From Pseudoxanthomonas sacheonensis (GTDB taxonomy: Bacteria; Pseudomonadota; Gammaproteobacteria; Xanthomonadales; Xanthomonadaceae), in NCBI RefSeq assembly GCF_010093305.1, contig NZ_PDWS01000001.1, forward strand, positions 186,001-250,000: a DNA stretch of 64,000 nucleotides, in the 5' to 3' direction. Shown here in pieces: positions 19,223-28,691 of the stretch. The position numbers and the translations under genes were made by a program. The notes beneath the pieces are model-generated. The model worked only from the letters and a program-made list of their open reading frames with translations, did not search any database and was not told where the DNA came from. Positions within the stretch are counted from its first letter, which is position 1. The number at the start of each line of letters is the position of its first letter.

Positions 19223-21097
19223 TCAGGCGTCGAGCTCGTTCCAGCGCTGGTAGGCGTGCTCCAGGTCGGCCTGCAACTTTGCGGAAGCTTCGTTGTAGGC
19301 CAGTATCGCCGCGCTGTCCTGTTGGTAGAACTTCGGCTCGTTCATGGCGTCGGCGCGCGCGGCGATCTCCGCTTCGAGCTTCTCGATACGCTCCGGCAAC
19401 AGCTCCAACTCGCGTGCATCCTTGTAGCTCAACTTGCGCTTGGGCGCGGCGGCCACGGCGGCGGTCTGCACCGGGCTGGGCGAGGCTTTCGCCGGCGCTG
19501 CGGATTCTGCGTTGAAAAGCGCATTCGGACGCTGGCGCACCCAGTCGGTGTAGCCGCCCACGTAGTCGGCCAGGCGGCCCTGGCCTTCCAGCACCAGCGT
19601 GCTGGTGACCACGTTGTCGATGAACTCGCGGTCATGGCTGACCAGCAGCAGCGTGCCCTTGTATTCGCCCAGCAGCTCTTCCAGAAGCTCCAGCGTTTCC
19701 ACGTCCAGGTCGTTGGTGGGTTCGTCCATCACCAGCAGGTTGGAGGGTTGGGCGAACAGTTTGGCCAGCAGCAGGCGATTGCGCTCACCGCCGGACAGGC
19801 GGGTGATCGGTGCGCGTGCGCGTTCGGGCGAGAACAGGAAATCCTGCAGGTAGCCGATGATGTGCTTGCGGGTGCCGTTGACCTCGATGAAATCGCGGCC
19901 CTCGGCCACGTTCTCCAGCGCGTTCAAGCTGTCGTTGAGCTGGCTGCGGTGCTGGTCGAAGTAGGCGATCTGCAGACCCGTGCCCAATTGCACGTCACCC
20001 TGCTGCGGCTGCAGTTCGCCCAGCATGATCTTCAGCAGCGTGGACTTGCCGGCGCCGTTGGGACCGATGATGCCCACGCGGTCGCCGCGCATGATCGTAG
20101 CCGAGACGTCGTTGAGCAGTGCGCGGCCGTCATAGGCCTGGGTGACGTGATCGAATTCGATGACCTTCTTCCCCGAATTCTGCGCCGCCGATACTTCCAT
20201 ACGCACGTTGCCGCCCAGCTCACGACGCTGCTGCCGCTCGCGGCGCATCGCCTTGAGCGCGGTGACACGGCCTTCGTTGCGGGTGCGGCGCGCCTTGATG
20301 CCCTGGCGGATCCAGATTTCTTCCTGCGCCAGCAGTTTGTCGAAGCGTGCGTTCTCCTGCGCTTCGGCGTGCAGGCGCTCTTCGCGGCGACGCAGATAGT
20401 TTTCGTAGTCGCCCGGCCAGCTGGTGACCTGGCCGCGGTCGATTTCCACGATCCGGGTGGCCAGCGCGCGCAGGAAGCTGCGGTCGTGGGTGACGAAAAC
20501 GATGCTGCCTTCGAACTGCTTGAGGAAGCCTTCCAGCCAGGCGATCGCATCGATGTCCAGATGGTTGGTGGGCTCGTCCAGCAGCAGGATATCGGGCTTG
20601 CGCACCAGCGCCTGGGCCAGCAGCACGCGGCGCTTCATGCCGCCGGAGAGCGCGGCGAAGTCGGCGTCTTCTGGCAATTCCAGCTTGGTCAGCACCTGCT
20701 GCACGCGCAGATCCAGGTCCCAGCCGTGCTGGGCCTCGATCTTTTCCTGCGCATCGCCCATGGCTTCCATGTCGCCGTCGTGCAATGCGTGGTGGTACAG
20801 CGCCAGCAGGTGGCCCAGATCGCCCAGGCCTTCCGCCACGACGTCGAACACGGTGCCGCTGGTGTCCTGCGGCACTTCCTGGGCCATGCGCGCGACCACC
20901 ACGCCGTTCTGCAGGCGCACTTCGCCGTCGTCGGGCGTGATCTCGCCGGCCAGCAGCCGCATCAAGGTGGATTTGCCCGCGCCGTTGCGTCCCACGATGC
21001 AGACGCGCTCGTTGGGTTCCAGGGTGAGGTCGACGTGTTCGAGTAGGAGCGGTCCGCCGATGCTGAAATCGACGCGCTGCAGTTGCATGAGGGACAT
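19223..21097 (-). CDS. uup: ABC-F ATPase Uup
   Basis: 624-residue soluble twin-ABC protein without membrane segments. First ATPase: Walker A GRNGAGKST, signature LSGGMKRR, Walker B ILLLDEPTNHLD. Second: GPNGAGKST, LSGGERNR, LLVMDEPTNDLD. Between them lies the Arg/Lys-rich linker (EEIWIRQGIKARRTRNEGR...) and at the end a coiled coil (ELELLPERIEKLEAEIAARAD) as in Uup, which acts on ribosomes and in transposon excision and DNA-branch processing. Start MSLMQLQ at 21097. A TACAAT -10 element (21104-21109, minus) lies only 6 bp from the ATG and no Shine-Dalgarno is visible, suggesting a leaderless mRNA. Confidence 0.93.
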   Translation of the reverse strand: MSLMQLQRVDFSIGGPLLLEHVDLTLEPNERVCIVGRNGAGKSTLMRLLAGEITPDDGEVRLQNGVVVARMAQEVPQDTSGTVFDVVAEGLGDLGHLLALYHHALHDGDMEAMGDAQEKIEAQHGWDLDLRVQQVLTKLELPEDADFAALSGGMKRRVLLAQALVRKPDILLLDEPTNHLDIDAIAWLEGFLKQFEGSIVFVTHDRSFLRALATRIVEIDRGQVTSWPGDYENYLRRREERLHAEAQENARFDKLLAQEEIWIRQGIKARRTRNEGRVTALKAMRRERQQRRELGGNVRMEVSAAQNSGKKVIEFDHVTQAYDGRALLNDVSATIMRGDRVGIIGPNGAGKSTLLKIMLGELQPQQGDVQLGTGLQIAYFDQHRSQLNDSLNALENVAEGRDFIEVNGTRKHIIGYLQDFLFSPERARAPITRLSGGERNRLLLAKLFAQPSNLLVMDEPTNDLDVETLELLEELLGEYKGTLLLVSHDREFIDNVVTSTLVLEGQGRLADYVGGYTDWVRQRPNALFNAESAAPAKASPSPVQTAAVAAAPKRKLSYKDARELELLPERIEKLEAEIAARADAMNEPKFYQQDSAAILAYNEASAKLQADLEHAYQRWNELDA

Positions 21098-21130
21098 GGC
21101 GCCATTGTACAGCCCAGCTTATGCGCGGAC

Positions 21131-21200
21131 TGCAGGAGCGGGCCCTGCCCGCGACGCTTTTTCGCCTGAAGAGCGGTCGCGGACAGGGCCCGCTCCTACA
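21131..21200. repeat. Extragenic inverted repeat, family B, copy 2
   Basis: TGCAGGAGCGGGCCCTGCCC with its complement ending CGCTCCTACA, between uup and the CdsA-like gene. The arms match 12342-12421 and the centre differs. Confidence 0.85.
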
Positions 21201-21224
21201 AAGAGGACAACAGATCGCCAATAC

Positions 21225-22214
21225 CTATTGGTACAGGTAGCGCACTACGTGGAAGAACACCGGCGCGGCATATACCACCGAATCCAGCCGGTCCAGGATG
21301 CCGCCGTGTCCTTCGATCATCTCGCCCCAGTCCTTCGCCCCCAGGCTGCGCTTGACTGCCGACAGCGCCAGACCGCCCAGGAAGCCGCACACCACGATCA
21401 GCAGCGACAGCAGTGCCGATTGCAGCGGCGTGAACGGGGTGATCCACCACAACGCCGCGCCCACGCCCGCCGCGGAAAGGCCGCCGCCCATCAGGCCTTC
21501 CACCGTCTTGGAAGGGCTGACCAGCGGGGCCAGCAGGTGCTTGCCGAACAGTTTTCCGAAGACGTATTGCAGCACATCGCTCAGCTGCACCACCAGCAGC
21601 AGATAGAACAGCAGCAACAGGTTCTGGCCCTCGTAGCCCGGGATGCGCAGCAGCATCAGCGCCGGTGCATGGCTGAGGCAGTACACGGTCAGCATCAGGC
21701 CCCATTGGACCTTGGTATTGCGTTCAAGGAAGTTCTCGGTATCGCCGGACAACGCCGAAACCGCCGGCAGCAGCAGGAACCCGAACACGGGGATGCACAT
21801 CACGAACAACCCGTACCAGTCGATGCCGATCAGCCAGTACTGCAATGGGATGGCGACGTAGAAGCACAGGCATAGCGACCAGTGGTCGCCGCGCCGCGTC
21901 GGCGTGAGGGTCAGAAACTCGCGCAGGGCGAAGAAAGATAGCAACGCGTAAAGCACCAGGGTGGCGGTCTTTCCCAGCAGGAAGCAGGCCGCCAGCACGC
22001 CGACCATGACCCACCACGCGCGCACCCGCGCGTTGAGGTTTTCGACTACCGGTCCCGGCCTGCTTCTGGACAGGATCCAGCCGATCAGGCTGGCCAGCAG
22101 CAGCACGCCGACGACGCCGGCGATCACCCACCAGAATTTCTGCGGCGCGCGGGCCAGGGCGGTTTGCAGGAAGCCGTCCAGGGACAGGTTTCCGGACGAA
22201 AAATCCGTAATCAT
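21225..22214 (-). CDS. CdsA-like phosphatidate cytidylyltransferase
   Basis: 329 residues with about eight membrane segments. The C-terminal CTP-transferase signature is nearly complete: SAVKRSLGAKDWGEMIEGHGGILDRLDS (spans about residues 283-310), with the expected S..KR....KD and GHGG..DR.D residues. The reaction is CTP plus phosphatidate to CDP-diacylglycerol. Its first bases overlap the acyltransferase gene by 4 bp, and the CDP-alcohol transferase is directly upstream, an arrangement reminiscent of E. coli ynbA/ynbB rather than of the housekeeping cdsA next to uppS/dxr. It is therefore likely a paralogue dedicated to a particular lipid. Confidence 0.88.
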   Translation of the reverse strand: MITDFSSGNLSLDGFLQTALARAPQKFWWVIAGVVGVLLLASLIGWILSRSRPGPVVENLNARVRAWWVMVGVLAACFLLGKTATLVLYALLSFFALREFLTLTPTRRGDHWSLCLCFYVAIPLQYWLIGIDWYGLFVMCIPVFGFLLLPAVSALSGDTENFLERNTKVQWGLMLTVYCLSHAPALMLLRIPGYEGQNLLLLFYLLLVVQLSDVLQYVFGKLFGKHLLAPLVSPSKTVEGLMGGGLSAAGVGAALWWITPFTPLQSALLSLLIVVCGFLGGLALSAVKRSLGAKDWGEMIEGHGGILDRLDSVVYAAPVFFHVVRYLYQ

Positions 22215-22804
22215 GCCAACGCCTCCACAGCGCCGCGTGCGCGCTGCAGGAAATCTTCCTTGCCCTCATCCGGTTTCAGCGGCGTCGCCGGGCCGAAGCG
22301 CACGGTGCAGATCAGCGGCACCGGCAACAGGCTGCCCTTGGGCATGCTGCGGCGGGCGTTGTCCAGATGGACCGGGATCAGTTCCACGTCGGGAAAGCGC
22401 GTGGCCAGATGGAACAGTCCCGACTTGAACGGCAGCAGCCGCGTTTCGCTGTTGCGGGTGCCTTCGGGGAACAGGATCAGCGATTCTCCTGCGGCCAGCG
22501 CGTCGTACAGCGGTTGCAGCGGATCGCCTTGGCAGTGTTCGCGGTTGCGCTCGATCAGCACCGCGTTGAAACCGTTGCGGGCGACGAAATTCCGCAGACC
22601 GCTGCCCCAGTAATCGCGCGCGGCGACCGGGCGCGTGCGTTTTCGCAGCTGCGGCGGCAGCGCGGACCACAACGCCACCGTGTCCACATGGCTGGAATGG
22701 TTGGCGAAGTAGATGCGCTGCTTGCGCGTGGGTTTGGAGCCGACCCAGCGCGGATAGGCGCCGAGGAATATATGCACGAAGTAGACCAGCAGGCGGGAGA
22801 ACAC
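22211..22804 (-). CDS. PlsC-like 1-acyl-glycerol-phosphate acyltransferase
   Basis: 197 residues starting at a GTG (22804), 4 bp after the upstream stop. Acyltransferase block I is NHSSHVD (catalytic His/Asp; canonical NHxxxxD), block III FPEGTRNSE, and block IV VELIPVHLDNARR. One hydrophobic N-terminal segment (LLVYFVHIFLGAY) is present. It probably acylates a lysophospholipid or related alcohol. It is the middle gene of the three-gene lipid module and overlaps the CdsA-like gene by ATGA-type coupling. Confidence 0.88.
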   Translation of the reverse strand: MFSRLLVYFVHIFLGAYPRWVGSKPTRKQRIYFANHSSHVDTVALWSALPPQLRKRTRPVAARDYWGSGLRNFVARNGFNAVLIERNREHCQGDPLQPLYDALAAGESLILFPEGTRNSETRLLPFKSGLFHLATRFPDVELIPVHLDNARRSMPKGSLLPVPLICTVRFGPATPLKPDEGKEDFLQRARGAVEALA

Positions 22805-22808
22805 CGCC

Positions 22809-23435
22809 TCAGCCCTTCTGATGCAGCTGGCCGGCGATCGCGCGGATGCGGGTGTAGCAGGTCAGCGCCGATCCGGCGGCGATGATGGCCGCCGCCAGCA
22901 GCAAGCAATGGCGGGTTCCATTCCAGCGCCACTCCGCTGCACCGACCAGGCAGGCCACGGTCAGCACCGCCATACGGTGCGGCTTGGCCATCGGCCCGCG
23001 GAAATCCTGGGCCAGGCCCGAACTGCCGCCGAATACGCGGACATAGGCGGTGAGCGCGGCCAGCAGCGCGCCCAGCCAGCCCAGCCACGGGTGCAGTGCG
23101 GCGTAGCCCAGCGCCACGATCAGCAGGGAGTCGGCGATGCGATCGGGGAATTCGTTGTAGAGCGCGCCCGTCGGCGTCTGCTTGCCGCCTTCCACCGCGA
23201 CCATGCCGTCCAGCAGGTTGCACAGCAGGCGCAGCTGCACGCAAACCGCCGCAAGCAACAGGCCTGCCGGCGAAATCCCCCAGACCAGCATCATCGCGCC
23301 GACGCCCGCGAAGAAAATGCTGACTATCGAGATCTGGTTCGGAGTGATGGAAGAGCGCGCCAGGGACGCACTGAGCGCACGCGCCCAGCTACTGGCTCGC
23401 GCGGCTATCGGCCTGCGGTTGTCGTCTTTCCCCAT
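22809..23435 (-). CDS. CDP-alcohol phosphatidyltransferase, YnbA-like variant
   Basis: 208-residue integral membrane protein with about six hydrophobic segments. The family motif D-x2-DG-x2-AR-x8-G-x3-D-x3-D appears as NLLDGMVAV, then G-ALYN-EFP-D: the first and third Asp are Asn and the Arg is Val. From memory YnbA of E. coli also has Asn at the two Asp sites but keeps the Arg, so this is a YnbA-type enzyme with an extra change. It begins the three-gene lipid operon at the ATG 23435. The acceptor alcohol is unknown. Confidence 0.82.
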   Translation of the reverse strand: MGKDDNRRPIAARASSWARALSASLARSSITPNQISIVSIFFAGVGAMMLVWGISPAGLLLAAVCVQLRLLCNLLDGMVAVEGGKQTPTGALYNEFPDRIADSLLIVALGYAALHPWLGWLGALLAALTAYVRVFGGSSGLAQDFRGPMAKPHRMAVLTVACLVGAAEWRWNGTRHCLLLAAAIIAAGSALTCYTRIRAIAGQLHQKG

Positions 23436-23523
23436 GCGCCAATGGTAGTGCAGAACCCGGGCGTGGACAGCCCTCGGGATCAGCGAACTGCGTGCGCCGT
23501 CACCAGACAGTCGGCCGGTAGAC

Positions 23524-23730
23524 GTAGGTCGGGGCTACGCCCCCGACCTCGGGGAGGCGGACGCATTCGGAAGCACGCATCAACGCCATCGCTGCGCGCG
23601 TCGGCCACGTAGGCCTGCCCCGCACTTGATAGGGGGACCGACCTGCGGCGGTGGTCAATCGGGGGCACGCCAATGAAAAAGCCGCATCGACTTCATTACC
23701 GTGCGGGTCGGGGGCGTAGCCCCGACCTAC
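23524..23730. repeat. Pair of inverted family C repeats with intervening segment
   Basis: GTAGGTCGGGGCTACGCCCC (from 23524) and the reverse arm GGGGCGTAGCCCCGACCTAC (ending 23730) flank about 155 bp that contains CCTGCCCCGCACTTGATAGG, a sequence related to the insert found in L1. No open frame in the segment looks real. This accounts for the 332 bp gap between the lipid operon and the SDR gene. Confidence 0.7.
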
Positions 23731-23767
23731 GGCAAGCCATTTTTCTTGAGGAAGGCAGGCGGTGGAG

Positions 23768-25306
23768 CTACCAATCCGTCGGCCGGTAGTCCTTGAGGAA
23801 CTGCCCCCAGACATGTTCGCCGGTATTGATGCCATGGATGATCGGGTCGACGATGCGGGCCGCTCCGTCGACGATGTCCAGCGGCGGATGGAAACGTTCC
23901 TGCACGGTCTTGCGGGCGGCCAGCTCCACCGGATCCTCGTCGGTCACCCAGCCGGTGTCGACGCTGTTCATGTGGATGCCGTCGCCGTGGTAATCGGCGG
24001 CGGCGGTGCGCGTCATCATGTTGAGCGCGGCCTTGGCCATGTTGGTGTGCGGGTGGCGCGTGGTCTTGAAATTGCGGTAGAACTGCCCTTCGACCGCCGA
24101 CACGTTGACGATGTGCTTGTCCCGATCGGCGGTGCGCAGCATCAGCGGCTTGAGGCGCGCATTGATGAGGAAGGGGGCGATGGCGTTGACCAGTTGCACC
24201 TCCAGCAGCTCGACCGACGGCACCTCGGCCATTTGCAGGCGCCACGAATTGCGGCCGCGCAGGTCCACTTGCTGCAAATCCTGATCCAGCCGGCCCTCGG
24301 GGAACAGGTGCTTCTGCCCCAGCAGTTCCTCGGCCAGCAGCGGCACCTGCGAAAGCTCTGCGGCGTGGGTGAGGCCGGCGACTTCCGAAAAACTTCGACC
24401 GACTGCAGCCTGCTTGATCGCGACCTGCAAAGCCGAGGCTTCCGGCAGCAGGTCGTGGCTGCGCAAGCCTCCGTAGCTGCCCAGCAGTTTGCGCACGTGT
24501 TCGGGCGTGTCGCGCAACGCGGCGGTCTCTGCCTCCATCATGTGCGCGTAGAACTCGGGTGGGCGGCGCACGGTCTGGCAGGCGTTGTTGATGATGAAGT
24601 CCAGGCGCGGATACTTGGCCGACAGTTCGCGGCAGAACGCCTCCACGCTGGGCGTGTGGCGCAGGTCCAGGCCGAACACTTCCAGCCTGTGGCTCCACTG
24701 TTCGAAATCCGGTTCCTGCGCGTACCGCGCCGCCGAATCGCGCGGGAAGCGCGTGGTGACGATCAGATGCGCGCCGGCGCGCAGCAGCTTGAGCCCGGCC
24801 TGGTAGCCGATCTTCACCCGCCCGCCGGTCAGCAGCGCCACGCGCCCGCTCAGGTCGGCCAGTTCGGTGCGCTTGGCGAAATTGAACTCCGCGCATTCGG
24901 GGCACATCTGGTCGTAGAAGTGATGCACCTGCGTGTACTTCTTCTTGCACACGTAGCAGTGACGCAACTCGGGCGATTCCAACGGCTCGGACCGCTCTTC
25001 CACGCTGTCCTGCGCGACGAAGCCGGCCGGCGGGAAATAGTTGGGCGTGGTGAACACCGGCGCGCGGCGCAGGGTGCGGATGCCGGTCTGGTCCAGCAGC
25101 GCATCGGCGCGGCGGAGCTTTTCGGCGTGGCGTTCGCGTTCCAGCTCCTTGGCTTTCTTCCTGCGCAGCTTCGGCTCGGGGTGGTAGATCGAGGCGATGG
25201 CTTTGTGCAGGCGTACGCGTTCTTCCTCCGGCCAGGCATCGAGAGCGGTACGGTCGGCGGCGATCGACTCGAGTAGTTCCAGTATCGCGGTGGTCGTGGT
25301 CGTCAA
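23768..25306 (-). CDS. Zinc-ribbon/SDR fusion oxidoreductase with altered active site
   Basis: About 512 residues. Residues roughly 1-110 are helical and charged (LRRKKAKELERERHAEKL), followed by a four-cysteine knuckle CYVCKKKYTQVHHFYDQMCP plus EC, then an SDR domain: dinucleotide loop LLTGGRVKIGYQAG (instead of TGxxxGIG), NNACQT (NNAG site), NVSAVEGQFYRNF (catalytic Ser). The usual YxxxK is replaced by HTNMAKAALNMM, which keeps Lys but has Thr where Tyr is expected. I chose the TTG at 25306 because the longer frame to 25366 would overlap the metK terminator; no ATG start exists in the N-terminal region, so the start is uncertain. Substrate unknown. Confidence 0.75.
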   Translation of the reverse strand: MTTTTTAILELLESIAADRTALDAWPEEERVRLHKAIASIYHPEPKLRRKKAKELERERHAEKLRRADALLDQTGIRTLRRAPVFTTPNYFPPAGFVAQDSVEERSEPLESPELRHCYVCKKKYTQVHHFYDQMCPECAEFNFAKRTELADLSGRVALLTGGRVKIGYQAGLKLLRAGAHLIVTTRFPRDSAARYAQEPDFEQWSHRLEVFGLDLRHTPSVEAFCRELSAKYPRLDFIINNACQTVRRPPEFYAHMMEAETAALRDTPEHVRKLLGSYGGLRSHDLLPEASALQVAIKQAAVGRSFSEVAGLTHAAELSQVPLLAEELLGQKHLFPEGRLDQDLQQVDLRGRNSWRLQMAEVPSVELLEVQLVNAIAPFLINARLKPLMLRTADRDKHIVNVSAVEGQFYRNFKTTRHPHTNMAKAALNMMTRTAAADYHGDGIHMNSVDTGWVTDEDPVELAARKTVQERFHPPLDIVDGAARIVDPIIHGINTGEHVWGQFLKDYRPTDW

Positions 25307-25344
25307 GACTTGTATTCCGTATCGATTGGGCGAGCATGCGTGGG

Positions 25345-25377
25345 AAGAAACAGAAACGGGCCGCAAAAGCGGCCCGT
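25345..25377 (-). terminator. Rho-independent terminator downstream of metK
   Basis: Minus-strand stem ACGGGCCGC / GCGGCCCGT with a TTTT loop, then TTTCTGTTTCTT. It lies 160 bp after metK and directly before the SDR gene, so these two are probably separate transcription units. Confidence 0.75.
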
Positions 25378-25384
25378 CCTAGTT

Positions 25385-25530
25385 TCCTTCTCCCTACGGG
25401 AGAAGGTGCCCGAAGGGCGGATGAGGGAGCGGGCTATCGGATCACTTCAAGTTTCCGTGGGTCGGAATTCCCATGCCCTCATCCGTCGCTGCGCGCCACC
25501 TTCTCCCGGTGGGAGAAGGGAGCAACAGCC
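25385..25530. repeat. Inverted pair of family H repeats
   Basis: TTCTCCCTACGGGAGAAGGT followed by GCCCGAAGGGCGGATGAGGG, then the opposite orientation (CCCTCATCCG...CCTTCTCCCGGTGGGAGAAG). A related unit is at 50433-50478. It fills the gap between metK and its terminator. Confidence 0.8.
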
Positions 25531-25536
25531 CGTCGG

Positions 25537-26748
<1,212 letters not shown>

Positions 26749-26972
26749 TCGACTTATATCCCTTGATCGAGATGAAAAGATGGGTGCGCATGATACACGC
26801 ACCGGGTAGAACGCGCATTGTGCCGGGTTCAGGACGCGATTGGCGTTAAGGAATCCGGGGCGCCGGCTGTGTCGCCTGTCACTTGACTGCCGCAAAACCG
26901 CAACCAGCCTGAAGCCGACCACGGGCAGGCTGCCGGCGAAACCCGCCGAGGGCGGGCTGCGGGACGAAGATC

Positions 26973-28691
26973 ATGAACACCCTGGAACGGCAACTGGCCG
27001 AACGTTATCCGCACTGGTTCCGCGGCCGCCGCGCCGCGGTCGCGCGGCCCTTGCTGCGCGGATTGGCGCAGTGGTCGCGGCTGGAGCATGTCTACGGATT
27101 CCTGGAAAGCCACGCGCACCTGACCGGCTTCGCCCTGATCGAGGCCGCGCTCGGATTCCTCAATCTGCGCTATACCGTCGATCAGGTGGAGCGGGGCCGC
27201 ATTCCCTCCACGGGAAGGCTGCTGATCGTCGCCAACCATCCTTCCGGCGCGCTGGATGCGCTGGCGCTGCTGCATCTGGTGGGCAGCGTGCGCACCGATG
27301 TGAAGATCGTGGCCAATGATCTGCTCAGCCAGGTCGAAGGCTTGCGCGAACTACTGCTGCCAGTGCGGATCCTGGGCGGAAAGCCCGGCGCGCAAAGCCT
27401 GGCGGCGATCGACGCGGCCCTGCGCGACGAGCAATGCGTGATCGTGTTTCCCGCCGGCGAAGTGTCGCGGCTGGGCGCGCGCGGCATTACCGACACGCGC
27501 TGGCGCCGGGGCTTCCTGCGTTTCGCCATGGACAACGATGCGCCGGTGTTGCCGGTGCGGATACAGGCGCGCAATTCGGCCCTGTTCTATGGCGCTTCGG
27601 CATTGTCCAAGCCGATAGGGACCGCGCTGCTGGCGCGCGAGATGTTCAAGCGCAGCGGGCGGCGCATCGCTCTGCGCGTGGGATCGGTGATGCGGATGGA
27701 CCGCGCCGCCGAGCCGGAAGCGGCCTTGGCGCAGGTGCGCCGCACGCTGTATGCGCTGGGCAGGAAAACCGAAGAGAACGCACCGCCGCCGCAACAGCCG
27801 CTCATAGCGCCTGTCGACCCGCGCGTGCTAGCCCATGCCCTGCAGGGGCTGGAGATCCTGGGCGAAACCACCGACGGCAAGCGCATCCTGGTGGGCCGCC
27901 TGCAAACCGGTTCGCCGCTGCTGCGCGAGATCGGCCGGTTGCGCGAGACGACTTTCCGGGCGGTGGGCGAGGGTACCGGCAACGCCCTGGATGTCGATGC
28001 CTACGACGGATATTACGAACACATCGTGCTATGGGACGCCGCCGCCATGAAGATCGCAGGCGCGTACCGCATCGCGCGCGGGGCGTCGATGCTGGCCGAG
28101 CACGGCTTGAAGAGCCTGTATACCGCTTCGCTGTTCCGCTACGCGGACGATGTCGTGCCGCATCTGGCCCAAGGCATGGAGCTGGGCCGCAGTTTCGTGG
28201 CGCAGGAGTACTGGGGAAGCCGCAGTATCGACTACCTGTGGCAGGGCATAGGCGCCTACCTGCGCCGGCACCCGAACGTGCGCTACCTGTTCGGCGCGGT
28301 GTCCCTCAGCGCCGCGTTGCCGCTGGCCGCGCGCGAGCAGATCGTCGCCTATTACGCCCGCTATCACGGCGATGCCGAAGGAAGGGCGGTGTCGCGGCAT
28401 CCCTTCCAGTACCGCGATGCGCCGCCTTCGTTCGGCGAACTGGATGCCGAGACCGCACTCGGCGTGCTGAAAGCGAACCTGGACAGCCTGAGCGCCACCA
28501 TCCCCATGCTCTATAAGCAATATACCGAGCTGTGCGAACCGGGCGGTGCGCGTTTCCTGGCCTTCGGCGTGGATCCGGCTTTCAGCGATTCCATCGATGG
28601 CTTGATCGAGGTCGATCTGCAGCGCATACGCCCGAAGAAACGCGCCCGCTACCTCGAGCGTGCCGCACGGCAAGCGGAGGCGACCGCGTGA
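26973..28691 (+). CDS. Bifunctional acyltransferase: PlsC-like plus GNAT/OlsB-like domains (OlsF-like)
   Basis: 572 residues. The N-terminal half (about 75-250) is an acyl-glycerol-phosphate acyltransferase: NHPSGALD (block I, His/Asp) and VFPAGEVSR (block III). The C-terminal half (about 290-540) resembles the OlsB/hemolysin-like N-acyltransferase fold (LRETTFRAVGEGTGN, then YDGYYEHIVLWD, IVGAYRI-like IAGAYRIARG, and the ending FLAFGVDPAFSDSIDGLI with YTELCEPGG). This order, O-acyltransferase then N-acyltransferase, is that described for OlsF, which makes ornithine lipid in one protein. The phosphoesterase gene overlaps its stop by 4 bp (GTGA). The substrate amino acid is an inference. Confidence 0.78.
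   Translation: MNTLERQLAERYPHWFRGRRAAVARPLLRGLAQWSRLEHVYGFLESHAHLTGFALIEAALGFLNLRYTVDQVERGRIPSTGRLLIVANHPSGALDALALLHLVGSVRTDVKIVANDLLSQVEGLRELLLPVRILGGKPGAQSLAAIDAALRDEQCVIVFPAGEVSRLGARGITDTRWRRGFLRFAMDNDAPVLPVRIQARNSALFYGASALSKPIGTALLAREMFKRSGRRIALRVGSVMRMDRAAEPEAALAQVRRTLYALGRKTEENAPPPQQPLIAPVDPRVLAHALQGLEILGETTDGKRILVGRLQTGSPLLREIGRLRETTFRAVGEGTGNALDVDAYDGYYEHIVLWDAAAMKIAGAYRIARGASMLAEHGLKSLYTASLFRYADDVVPHLAQGMELGRSFVAQEYWGSRSIDYLWQGIGAYLRRHPNVRYLFGAVSLSAALPLAAREQIVAYYARYHGDAEGRAVSRHPFQYRDAPPSFGELDAETALGVLKANLDSLSATIPMLYKQYTELCEPGGARFLAFGVDPAFSDSIDGLIEVDLQRIRPKKRARYLERAARQAEATA

Noticed and set aside
25307-25366. A TTG start at 25366 for the SDR gene
   Set aside because: It would place the metK terminator within the gene; the TTG at 25306 is preferred, with uncertainty.
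26749-26972. SAM riboswitch upstream of metK
   Set aside because: No matching core on the minus strand; only a short leader with a -10-like sequence.
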